Of a DNA stretch of 64,000 bases, positions 56,602 through 64,000 are shown in pieces. The stretch's first letter is position 1; the number at the start of each line of letters is the position of its first letter. This stretch comes from Deinococcus metalli (GTDB taxonomy: Bacteria > Deinococcota > Deinococci > Deinococcales > Deinococcaceae). Both the position numbers and the translations under genes were made by a program. The notes below the pieces were generated by a model. It saw only the letters and a program-made list of their open reading frames with translations, ran no database searches and was not told the DNA's origin. The stretch lies in NCBI RefSeq assembly GCF_014201805.1, contig NZ_JACHFK010000013.1:62001-126000 (forward strand). The letters run 5' to 3'.

Positions 56602-58382
56602 GGCAGTGGTCCTCGGAGTGCGATCCCTTCGAAGCCGTGCGGGCCGTGACGCTGCTCGAACACCCGCGTCCGCTCCGTGTCGGTTCCCTCGACGAATTCC
56701 CGGACGAAGGTGGCACCGACAGCGGCCAGCAGCTGAATATCCGTATGGAGTGCGGGAAAGACGGGCGTCCAGCAGCCGACGCCTTCCATGGGCATCGGCT
56801 CATCGGGATCGACCAGTGCGTCAGCGTCGACATGGGGAAGGATGGCCCGGTTGAACGCCGGCGCCCGGAACCGTGTGGTGCGCTCCGCATACGCGTACAG
56901 CGACTGTGCCTTCCAGCCCAGCGAGAGGCTGATGATCACTTTGGGATCGTCCCAGCGCCGGCGGCCGAGCATGGCGATCACTGGCGCTTCACCGGTCGTG
57001 TCGATGATCACGTCTGCCGCCTGGACGGCCTGAGCTCCATCATCGCGTTGCGGAGGGTACCGTTCATTGAAACCGGTGGGACTCACAAGCGTGTTGATCG
57101 CCTGGAGCCGCTGCGCGACCTGCTCGGCTTTGTTTCCTGGCACGTCCTGGAGCGTGAGCGTATGACGGACCAGATTCGCCGTCTGGATCGAGTCGTCGTC
57201 GAACACACTGATGTAGGTGACCCCACTACGGACGAGGTGTTCGGCGACCGCTGAGCCCAGCGCTCCGGCCCCGATCACCACGTAGCGCTGCGCCCTCACC
57301 GTTTCGGGGAGGAAGCCGCGACTTCCCAGTTCCTCGGCCTGATGCGGTTGCGAGAGCAGCCATGTGATGGGCGACGCCGTGCCGAACGTGTCATGTCTGG
57401 CCTTCAGCCACATGCTGTCAGGCGTGTTCCGGAAACCCCTGGCCGGCAACAGCTCAGCCCGGGACGGGAGCTCGCAGGCCTGCCACTGGATTTGACGATC
57501 CGGGCCGTCGATCACGCCCGGGACGGGGTAGCCGATCAGCAGCAGGGGAGTCCCCTTGGGCGTCATGGCGATGGCGCTGCGGAGGAGGGGATCGAGGCTC
57601 ATACCCTGCTCTGCCAGGACGCCGCGCAGTTCGCCCCAGGTGGCCGGGAACCCCCACGGTGGAATGAAAGGGCGGCGCTCCAGCATGAGCCACCTGGCCG
57701 TCTGACCCGCTGTCAGTGACGTGACCCAGGTGCCCCACGCGGGCGTGAGGAGGTGCTTGCCCTGCCTGGTGAACTCGGCCGCGTAGTACGACACGTAGTG
57801 CCCAAGGTCCTTGCGAAGCTTGACTTCACCGTGTTGCCCGGTGTGCTGCCGCCATACGGCCAGTGAGCGGTCGTCCTCGAGGGTGTTGATCGAACGCTTC
57901 CTGTTGCGGTTCTCGTCGTGAATGAGTGGGTGACCGAAATGATCCCCAGGTTGGAAGAGTTCGCCCCGCGCTGCTTTCTGAACCCACTGCACCAGGCGCA
58001 TGGCATGCCAGGCCAGCCGGCCATAGGCATCCGGCGGCTCTGCACCAGTCCCCCACCGCTCGAGGGATTGTGCCCGCGTGATCAGGCAGGGCTGATGGCG
58101 TGTGAGTTCATGCGGGAATTCCCCACGTATGCCGCTGTTCGCGGCACGGAACACGTCAATGGTGCCCCAGGGGTAATGCTGCGAGACAGACAGTCGCCAG
58201 TGCGTGACCGCGTCCACGTACTCGCTGCCCTGCTCGATCTGAACCTGGCAGGGGACCGCCCAGCGGTCAGATTTCTCCCGCGACCACGGTCCAGTCAGCG
58301 TGAAATCCGGGACGTCCTCAAGCGTCCTGATTCCAGCCACGAGGTCTGGAGGCAGGGGAGCACGGTCGGCCGTGTCATCCAA
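56598..58382 (-). CDS. Cap2: fused E2-E1 ubiquitin-transfer-like enzyme, operon 2
   Basis: A 594-residue enzyme with an E2-like N-terminal part (candidate Cys C99 in RHQPCLITRA), a linker and the C-terminal E1 domain. The E1 domain holds YVVIGAGALGSAVAEHLVRS, ISVFDDDSIQTANLVRHTLT and candidate catalytic Cys in GVGCWTPVFPA, matching the operon 1 copy. TTG 58382 overlaps the upstream CD-NTase gene by eight bases; the same TTG-overlap pattern occurs in operon 1. It should join the CD-NTase C-terminal Gly to a target. Confidence 0.9.
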   Translation of the reverse strand: MDDTADRAPLPPDLVAGIRTLEDVPDFTLTGPWSREKSDRWAVPCQVQIEQGSEYVDAVTHWRLSVSQHYPWGTIDVFRAANSGIRGEFPHELTRHQPCLITRAQSLERWGTGAEPPDAYGRLAWHAMRLVQWVQKAARGELFQPGDHFGHPLIHDENRNRKRSINTLEDDRSLAVWRQHTGQHGEVKLRKDLGHYVSYYAAEFTRQGKHLLTPAWGTWVTSLTAGQTARWLMLERRPFIPPWGFPATWGELRGVLAEQGMSLDPLLRSAIAMTPKGTPLLLIGYPVPGVIDGPDRQIQWQACELPSRAELLPARGFRNTPDSMWLKARHDTFGTASPITWLLSQPHQAEELGSRGFLPETVRAQRYVVIGAGALGSAVAEHLVRSGVTYISVFDDDSIQTANLVRHTLTLQDVPGNKAEQVAQRLQAINTLVSPTGFNERYPPQRDDGAQAVQAADVIIDTTGEAPVIAMLGRRRWDDPKVIISLSLGWKAQSLYAYAERTTRFRAPAFNRAILPHVDADALVDPDEPMPMEGVGCWTPVFPALHTDIQLLAAVGATFVREFVEGTDTERTRVFEQRHGPHGFEGIALRGPLP

Positions 58383-59550
58383 AGCGGCCCCGGGGGGACG
58401 GTGAGTCCGTCGGCATCACGGTGGTCCCTGCTGCTGCCCCCGCCGGGCCGGCCGACGACGTTGGAATCGCCAGCGGGATCTTGAATTCCTTGCCGAGAAG
58501 GCCCTGCCACATCTCCGCAGCTTCCTGGCGGTTTCCCCATGACAACGCCTTCGTGGCTGTTTCGGCAGCGTGGCACACTTCTTTGTAGAAGGCGTTGAAG
58601 TCGTCCTGGGTCAGCCGGGAGATGACGTCGGCCTCCGATTCCTCTTCATCAAGGCCCCGCGGCCGCAACTGCGGCTTGCTGTGCGGATGGTACCGATCGA
58701 AGTCGGCCTTCATTGCCTGAAAGGTCATGGTGAGGCCCTCCGCGATGGAGGAGAAGTTGTGCGGGCAGTAATCTCCCGCCATATGCTCGATGGGGTAGCT
58801 GCGCGGGTACTTGCTCGCGCCGGGCTGCGCGGCGGCACGCCGGCGCCACCATTTCAGGGCACGTGCGATGCGAAGGAACTTGCTATTACAGTCCTTGTTC
58901 TTCTGCACCGCGAAATCAAGGGTGGCCAGGGGATGGGTGTCCTGCCACTCCCGCGCGTCCTTGTCCGGAATGCGCAGCGGTTCCTTGACCCATTGGTCAT
59001 CCGACAGACCCTCTGGACCGAAGATCTCATCCGGGTTGAGCACCTCATCGTCATGGTCGGCCGACCGTGTCTCCATCTCGACGGCGTTCTCGGTGTACCG
59101 CCTGAGCGCCGCCTTCTGCGCTTCACTGGGCGCAGACGTGGGGACCAGGTCGACCTCAACGTCCGGCAACGACAGCTTCACGGAGCGCGACTGGATCTTT
59201 GCCCGTCCCTTTCCGTATTCCTTTTCCAACCATTTCAGAACACCCTGCAGCACTGTCTCGGGGTTCTTGAACTCAAACTCTGAAAGGTTGGTCACGAGCA
59301 CGATGTCGACGTCCGCCTTTTCGGGCTGGCCGTATACGTCCAGCGGGGGCTTGACCATGGTGTGGCGGGCGTAGCTTCCCTGAAGAAAATCGGCGACGTG
59401 AATCTCGCTGATCCACGGATCATTCGCGATCCGGCGCCGCACATCGAGGTGGGCGCGCTGGGCTGCCTTAAGGGTTGTGTTACCTGGCAGGATCAGGCGG
59501 TCGAACTCATCGAATTCTTTGGCGAGGGTCTGGTATGTGGGTTGAGTCAT
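58375..59550 (-). CDS. CD-NTase (CBASS cyclic oligonucleotide synthase), operon 2
   Basis: A 391-residue nucleotidyltransferase. Core: G58-S59-Y-A-R-H, then ADVDIVLVTN (D80, D82) and VEVDLVPTS (D133). The helical half has ARALKWWRRR, YPIEHMAGDYCPHNFSSIAE, close to operon 1. The Ser/Pro/Gly-rich tail ends SPRGRFG; the terminal Gly suits Cap2 conjugation. ATG 59550 has GGAGG upstream. First gene of the complete leftward operon CD-NTase, Cap2, Cap3, Cap4 (type II CBASS). Confidence 0.92.
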   Translation of the reverse strand: MTQPTYQTLAKEFDEFDRLILPGNTTLKAAQRAHLDVRRRIANDPWISEIHVADFLQGSYARHTMVKPPLDVYGQPEKADVDIVLVTNLSEFEFKNPETVLQGVLKWLEKEYGKGRAKIQSRSVKLSLPDVEVDLVPTSAPSEAQKAALRRYTENAVEMETRSADHDDEVLNPDEIFGPEGLSDDQWVKEPLRIPDKDAREWQDTHPLATLDFAVQKNKDCNSKFLRIARALKWWRRRAAAQPGASKYPRSYPIEHMAGDYCPHNFSSIAEGLTMTFQAMKADFDRYHPHSKPQLRPRGLDEEESEADVISRLTQDDFNAFYKEVCHAAETATKALSWGNRQEAAEMWQGLLGKEFKIPLAIPTSSAGPAGAAAGTTVMPTDSPSPRGRFG

Positions 59551-59850
59551 GGTGCAGGTCCTCCATCAGGGGAAAAGACAAGCGGCACTGCTCATGCCCA
59601 CATCATAATCCATACCTGTTGATCAGCTGAAAGACGAACGACGAGGCGCGCGCTCTGGCGCCTCCGGCGGTAACACCTGGTGTCAGAGGTCACCAGGTAG
59701 CGCTCACCATCGGCCCACGTTGATAGGCGGGCGATCACTGTTCGGATAGCTCGGGTCGTCGACTCTGCGGAGGTTGTACAGGACGGCGGAAAACCCAAAG
59801 CGCTGCGTGGTAGCGACGGAGATCAGCCTGGGCACGTGCTGTCTTGAACC
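59551..59850. other. intergenic, promoter side of CBASS operon 2
   Basis: Three hundred bases between the CD-NTase start and the stop of the leftward unknown gene 59851. It has an 8-bp inverted repeat, ACCTGGTG-N8-CACCAGGT (59675-59698). I see no gene; a leftward frame at 59592 has no supporting features. The sequence GGTCACCAGGTA inside the repeat recurs at about 60550. Confidence 0.5.
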
Positions 59851-60297
59851 TTATTTTTTCTTTTTCGGTGGTGTTTTCTGCACGGACGCGGCTCGAGTCC
59901 GTGACCTGCTCCGCGTCTCCCCTTGCTCGTACGTGGGCAGCGGCGGCTGACCGGTCGCGCTCGCCAGGTGCTCGAAGTCGACCAGGCTCTCTTGAATGAT
60001 CGCCAGGATGGGTTTGAGGTCGTTGTAGCGGCGAAGACCAGCAAGCTCTCTGTCGATGTTGGCGAACCAGTCTTCATATTCGGGGGTGTGTTCGAAAACC
60101 ATGTCCTGGGTCGATCGTTCATACGTCCCTTGACGCCCTTGCCGATAGAAGATTTTAGGAAGGGTAAACCGACTCGGGAGTTCCGTGGCTTGAATGATGC
60201 CGTCACGAACCGCGTCTCGGAACGCTTTGGCAAACGCGTCACTGCGGCCCGCCTCGGTCAGTCTTCCTACTTCTGCGCTGAGGGTTGAGTAGGGCAC
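59851..60297 (-). CDS. unknown protein with lysine-rich tail (paralogue of 34472-34954)
   Basis: A 148-residue cytosolic protein with the same layout as 34472-34954: STLSAEVGRLTEAGRSDAFA, FRDAVRDGIIQATELPSRFT, DMVFEHTPEYEDWFANIDRE, and a C-terminal basic tail (SRSRTRAASVQKTPPKKKK). GTG 60297 gives the N-terminus matching the paralogue. It lies between CBASS operon 2 and the orphan Cap4, while the paralogue is near an IS and unknown genes. No terminator visible; the tail codons are unusually A-rich. Confidence 0.75.
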   Translation of the reverse strand: MPYSTLSAEVGRLTEAGRSDAFAKAFRDAVRDGIIQATELPSRFTLPKIFYRQGRQGTYERSTQDMVFEHTPEYEDWFANIDRELAGLRRYNDLKPILAIIQESLVDFEHLASATGQPPLPTYEQGETRSRSRTRAASVQKTPPKKKK

Positions 60298-61056
60298 GGA
60301 GAGCAGGATACGTGAACGTCGGAGGATGCTGGAGTCCAAATACGGCCCTGCCAGTCCCCCTTCTCATCACCACACCTATGATCCTTATGTGGGAGGAAAA
60401 GTGAAATAAGAATCAGCTGAACACCTATTCAGCGGCGGATATGCAATTGGATATGACCAGTATTGCATACGGTTTTCATCTATCTTCTATCTGACCCACC
60501 GAAGAATTCATACGCAGGAGCATTGGCCCTGGCCCAGTCCTAACACTTCGGGTCACCAGGTACAGGGCTTTCCAGCCTGCTAGAACGAAAAGGCTAAGGG
60601 CCTTCAAAAAGATAGAGTTGCGAGGCAGAGAAGTCTGCCTGCCGCCGCTCAGGCTCAAGCAATATCGATTGGGAAAGGGCACTGACGAGAGAGTTCATAT
60701 CAAGTCATAGAAATTTGATCGGCGTGTTCCTGGTTCACAGACACTACTTATGCTTGAACAGTCAAGCGCAAGCAACGCCCCCACCACCAACAACACTGTT
60801 CACCGCACCCCGATATGCAGTTGTCGGCTTCTACGACACACGATAAACCTCTTAGCACGCCCCAAACACCAAGTACGGCCCCCTCACGCACGCCAGCAGG
60901 GCGGCAACCACACCATGAAGCGTGCTGACCTTTGAGCGGCTTCGGATAACCCGAGCCAGTCCTCGTTATTCTCGACGGTAACCGGCATCGGATGATGCAT
61001 TTCCACTCCCTTGTCGTCCCAGTCCACATAGCCGGGTGTCGCTGAAGAGGAGTTCC
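60298..61056. other. intergenic, AT-richer, no firm gene
   Basis: About 760 bases between the unknown gene and the orphan Cap4. It is the most AT-rich non-coding stretch of the right part and may hold degraded sequence: short frames (for example 60476-60682 leftward) have no supporting features. GGTCACCAGGTA near 60550 repeats a segment found at 59689. No tRNA or hairpin of note. It may have been a landing place for a lost mobile element. Confidence 0.5.
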
Positions 61057-62523
61057 ATGGACCATGACCCGTCGTTCCACTCGGAGAAGCATGAGGGCGG
61101 CAACCGCGGCAGCCGCGGCTTTACTGCGCAGACGATCGTCCTGCTTCACCGCCTCCCCACGCTGTTTGACGACGCCTCATTCGCAGGCGTCGTGTACGAG
61201 GGCCAGGAGGACTTCGACCTGCACTTCACGCGGCCTGAGGGCAAGCGCCTCCGTGTCGTGCAGTGCAAGTCCATGAGCCTGACCAACCCGGAAGTGCGGG
61301 AGATCCTGGACGGCATGTACGAGCGGTACAAAACTGATCCAGACCTCTATGAAGGCTTCGAGCTTGTGGCGCAGGCATTTCGGCCCAAAGTAGACGCTGT
61401 GCGGCTAGGTACCCACACCGCCGCGCGGGTGCAGAAGGGGTACGCGGGCACCGCCACGGAACGGAGTACCTCGCCCGACTTCGCAGCCAGGATCGACGCC
61501 ATGCTCGCCGAGCTGAAGTGCACCTCGGGGATCACGACTGAGTGGGCCACAAAGTACCTGAGCTTCAGCACGCAGATTCCGAGTTACCCCTTTGAAGAGG
61601 ACTCGGTGATTGGCCCGTTCGTGCTGGGATGCATAGCCTGCCAGCAGTTCGAAGTTCAAATTCCCACGCCGTTCCGGTACGCCGCTGCCACACTGCATCA
61701 AACCTTTGAACTGCATATCCAAGAGTTCCTGACCCGGCAGGAACTCGCACAGATTGTTCACGATGCCTGTCGGGACTACAAGGATCAGGTTCAGCGAACT
61801 GGTATGAAGATCCACATCGACCACTGGCGAGACCTGGACGGACGCGCCATCAGTGAGGCAGACCAGGTCTTCAGATGGCGTGAGCACTATGATTCCGCTG
61901 GACGAGGCAAGGTGCCACCCACCAAAACCACCGAGAAACTCCTCCAGGAGTTGCAAGCCTTCGAAAGCGACAGCATGACCGTATGGAAGGACGTGAACGT
62001 CCAGCTCCTGCCTCCCTGCAGCATCGCAGCGGCCTTCATCGTGGGTCACACGTTCCGGCTGACGAAGGAGTACAGGCTGTCCACGCCCTCCGCTCAGGAG
62101 TTCTGGGCGTTCGACCGGGACATGTCACAGGCTGGTGACATTCACCTCAAGGTGACAGGAGAAACACCCGGTCAGGACACCAACAGTGCGGTCGTCGCCC
62201 TTGGCGTTGGTCGCGACATCACTGCCGCGGTCAGAGGGCATGCCGACGCCCACGGGCTCAGAGGTAAATTTGTTGCGTACCAGACGAGTGTCAGCCAACT
62301 TAAAGAACATCAAGCACGCAAAGTCGCCGACGACTTTATCAGCGCTCTGCGTGGCCTTGATGGTGTCGGCATCACGGACATTCACCTGTTCTACGCCGGG
62401 CCGATTGCGTTGGCCGCGATGATCGGCTCACTCATGAACAAGATCGGCCGGGTGCTGATCTATGAACGGGACGACCAGAAAACGTACCATCTCGCCTTCA
62501 GAGTGGACACCCAGACCTCCTGA
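61057..62523 (+). CDS. orphan Cap4-like DUF4297 nuclease plus SAVED protein
   Basis: A 488-residue protein with the same design as the Cap4 of CBASS operon 2 but clearly different sequence. N-terminal PD-(D/E)xK-type domain: GSRGFTAQTIVLLHRLPTLF, acidic E51-D52 in YEGQEDFDLHF, then Q69-C-K71 in LRVVQCKSM. C-terminal SAVED domain (about 300-488) ends GITDIHLFYAGPIALAAMIG. ATG 61057 has AGGAG four bases upstream. No CD-NTase is adjacent; it could sense the signal from either CBASS operon, above all operon 1, which has no effector. Confidence 0.87.
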   Translation: MDHDPSFHSEKHEGGNRGSRGFTAQTIVLLHRLPTLFDDASFAGVVYEGQEDFDLHFTRPEGKRLRVVQCKSMSLTNPEVREILDGMYERYKTDPDLYEGFELVAQAFRPKVDAVRLGTHTAARVQKGYAGTATERSTSPDFAARIDAMLAELKCTSGITTEWATKYLSFSTQIPSYPFEEDSVIGPFVLGCIACQQFEVQIPTPFRYAAATLHQTFELHIQEFLTRQELAQIVHDACRDYKDQVQRTGMKIHIDHWRDLDGRAISEADQVFRWREHYDSAGRGKVPPTKTTEKLLQELQAFESDSMTVWKDVNVQLLPPCSIAAAFIVGHTFRLTKEYRLSTPSAQEFWAFDRDMSQAGDIHLKVTGETPGQDTNSAVVALGVGRDITAAVRGHADAHGLRGKFVAYQTSVSQLKEHQARKVADDFISALRGLDGVGITDIHLFYAGPIALAAMIGSLMNKIGRVLIYERDDQKTYHLAFRVDTQTS

Positions 62524-62579
62524 AAGGGGGTAAGGGTCGGGCGATCTGTCGCCGAGCGTGCGCACGCCCCCTGGGTACC

Positions 62580-62602
62580 CTCGGGTGTTACGAATACCCG
62601 AG
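62580..62602. promoter_or_regulatory. operator-like inverted repeat before the AAA ATPase
   Basis: CTCGGGT-N9-ACCCGAG, with further symmetry inside (TT...AA), 22 bases upstream of the ATPase ATG. TACGCT (62613-62618) lies five bases before the ATG, so the repeat sits at the -35 region of a leaderless promoter. Confidence 0.6.
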
Positions 62603-62623
62603 AGTGCCTTGGTACGCTGGGGC

Positions 62624-63907
62624 ATGTTTCTTCGCTGGGTCAGGATCGAGAACCTGCGCTCCCTCGAGCAGCTGGAGCTGTCCTTCGACGCCGGCGGCAA
62701 ACCCCGCAAATGGACCCTCCTGCTGGCCGAAAACGGCACCGGCAAGACCACCCTCCTGCGCGCCATCGCCCTGGTCACCGCCGGCAGCGACGCCCTCGCC
62801 GGCCTGCTCGGCGACATCGACAGCTGGGTCCGCAACGGCGCCCAGCGCGCGAAGATCGAAGCTCAGATCGCCACCGCTGACGGGGAGACCCGGGATATCG
62901 CCTTGACCATCGAACGCGGGGATACGCTGGCCAGCCTCCTGAGCCGCAACCAGGACTCCATCGTCCTCCTCGACGACGCCCTCAAGCACGCTGACCGCAA
63001 CTACTTCGTGGTCGGGTACGGAGCGTCCCGCCGCCTGGCCATGACCACCAGCACGTCCGGGTTCAGCGTCCGGGAGAGCAGTGGGCTCTCCCGGCGCACG
63101 CAGGCCGTGGCCACCCTGTTCTCCAACGACGCGACCCTGTACCCGCTCAGTGCGTGGATCAAACAGCTCGACTACCAGGGCAAGGGACTCGCCACCGTCC
63201 GGAACACCCTCAACCGGATGCTGCCCCCTGGCACCCGGTTCAAGGGCATCACCCGCAAGACCGGCGAAGTCCTGTTCAGCACGCCAGATGGAGACGTGCC
63301 CCTCGAGCGCCTCAGTGACGGGTATCAGAACGTGGTCGCGTGGTGCGGTGATCTCCTGCGTCAGATCACCGAGGCCTTCCCGGACCGCAGGGATCCATTC
63401 AAGGCGCGCGGCCTGCTGTTGGTCGATGAAATCGATCTGCACCTGCATCCCATCTGGCAGCGGCAGCTGATCGATTTCGTCACCAACCAGCTCCCGAACT
63501 TTCAGATCGTGTGCACGACCCACTCCCCGCTCACCGCTCAGCAGGTGGGTCCAGGTGAGCTGATCGTCATGCGTCGCCTGGCGCCGGATCAAGCTCCCCA
63601 GCTGGACCCATTCGAGGGCGACCCTCGACTGCTGCGGATTGACCAGCTGATCGTGAGCCCCATCTTCGGCATCGAAACAAGTCTGTCGCGCGAACTCGAG
63701 GTGGCCCGCAGCGCGCACCGATCGGGAAGCAGCGCTGGCAAAACCTCGCGTACCCTGGTCGACCCCGCCGTGGAGGACAGTCAGCTCGCGCCCAGCATCG
63801 AGACCAGTTCCCTGGAACGCCAGCGCATCGACCTCCTGAAAGAAATCCGGGACGCGCTGTCGGATACGCAGTCCGGCGAGGTGCATGCGGTCACCGAGAC
63901 GACATGA
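62624..63907 (+). CDS. AAA/SMC-like ATPase, Septu PtuA-like
   Basis: A 427-residue ATPase of the AAA_15/AAA_21 type. Walker A is LLLAENGTGKTTLLRA (36-43), the ABC-like signature LSDGYQN, Walker B GLLLVDEIDLHLHP, followed by CTTHSPLTAQQ (H-motif). The C-terminal 100 residues are charged and helical. The start MFLRWVRIENLRSL is the usual N-terminus; TACGCT five bases upstream supports leaderless translation. The next gene begins in the stop (ATGA). Septu pairs such an ATPase with an HNH nuclease; the partner here is cut by the window end. Confidence 0.8.
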   Translation: MFLRWVRIENLRSLEQLELSFDAGGKPRKWTLLLAENGTGKTTLLRAIALVTAGSDALAGLLGDIDSWVRNGAQRAKIEAQIATADGETRDIALTIERGDTLASLLSRNQDSIVLLDDALKHADRNYFVVGYGASRRLAMTTSTSGFSVRESSGLSRRTQAVATLFSNDATLYPLSAWIKQLDYQGKGLATVRNTLNRMLPPGTRFKGITRKTGEVLFSTPDGDVPLERLSDGYQNVVAWCGDLLRQITEAFPDRRDPFKARGLLLVDEIDLHLHPIWQRQLIDFVTNQLPNFQIVCTTHSPLTAQQVGPGELIVMRRLAPDQAPQLDPFEGDPRLLRIDQLIVSPIFGIETSLSRELEVARSAHRSGSSAGKTSRTLVDPAVEDSQLAPSIETSSLERQRIDLLKEIRDALSDTQSGEVHAVTETT

Positions 63908-64000
63908 TCGCGCTCACGCACGACCGCCGGGCGGCTGTTATTCCCTCCACGTTCCGCGGAAGCAATCAGAAGCGGCGTGAACTGACGCTCCTGAAAGCAC
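63904..64000 (+). CDS. 5' part of the ATPase partner gene (incomplete)
   Basis: ATG 63904 overlaps the ATPase stop by four bases (ATGA). The visible 32 codons read MIALTHDRRAAVIPSTFRGS then NQKRRELTLLKA; the frame is open at the window end. The start reminds me of HNH-nuclease partners in Septu-like pairs, but the His-Asn-His part is not in view, so function is inferred from the neighbouring ATPase. Confidence 0.6.
   Translation, partial: MIALTHDRRAAVIPSTFRGSNQKRRELTLLKA

Noticed and set aside
60750..60935. A small rightward frame upstream of the orphan Cap4
   Set aside because: Lacks ribosome site, conserved motif or neighbour overlap; likely chance.
1..64000. CRISPR arrays, tRNA or rRNA genes, replication origin
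   Set aside because: I found no regularly spaced direct repeats, no cloverleaf-like sequence and no iteron or repA-type gene in the window.

Overview
The window is GC-rich DNA (coding regions are visibly rich in G/C at third codon positions). It most resembles an accessory replicon or genomic island of Deinococcus or a close relative. The reasons are many genes with a TANNNT hexamer 5-7 bases upstream of an ATG/GTG and no Shine-Dalgarno (leaderless transcripts, common in Deinococcus), frequent GTG/TTG starts with 4-base stop/start overlaps, and a gene set of metal efflux, arsenic resistance, IS elements and phage defence. I cannot name a species, and I see no replication origin, rRNA or tRNA.

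Left part (0.3-7.5 kb): a secreted cell-wall amidase, a broken GlsB/YeaQ-type membrane protein gene, and a zinc-type ArsR regulator divergent from a cation diffusion facilitator and overlapping an MFS exporter. An IS5-family element with an amber codon in its transposase and a secreted protein of unknown function follow. Then comes a complete Tn3-family transposon (7523-17214): 38-bp inverted repeats, a perfect 5-bp target duplication (GACTC), transposase and resolvase, and an arsenic cargo of two ArsR regulators, two thioredoxin-type arsenate reductases, an aquaglyceroporin, an MFS exporter, a TSUP permease, a metallophosphoesterase and a Cys-rich protein.

Metal island (17.4-33.5 kb): a tightly overlapped operon lspA-DUF3105-DUF305-CDF-SCO reads leftward. 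A P1B-type ATPase, glutaredoxin, ZIP, small membrane protein, Nramp-like, Lnt, CopC, CopD, CDF and CadC-like regulator follow rightward. lspA and the ATPase gene share a near-identical promoter block, which suggests one metal-responsive regulon that includes lipoprotein maturation (LspA and Lnt) as well as metal transport.

Middle (33.5-42.6 kb): small unknown genes, a second IS5-type element whose transposase needs a -1 frameshift, an ADP-ribosylglycohydrolase and a GNAT. Three divergent pairs follow, each joining a small XRE/C-protein-like regulator to an unknown protein. Two of those unknown proteins look like degenerate JAB/MPN domains. A winged-helix/unknown gene pair ends the stretch.

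Defence region (43-64 kb): a type II CBASS core (CD-NTase, E1/E2 Cap2, JAB Cap3) without an adjacent effector; a more AT-rich pair of large tyrosine recombinases with an XRE gene; a cluster of AlbA_2, CoiA-like and unknown proteins; a complete leftward type II CBASS (CD-NTase, Cap2, Cap3, Cap4) whose Cap3 lacks two active-site residues; an orphan Cap4 (DUF4297 nuclease plus SAVED); and a Septu-like AAA ATPase whose partner gene runs off the window end. The presence of two CD-NTase operons but one linked and one orphan Cap4 effector raises the possibility that the orphan serves the effector-less operon.
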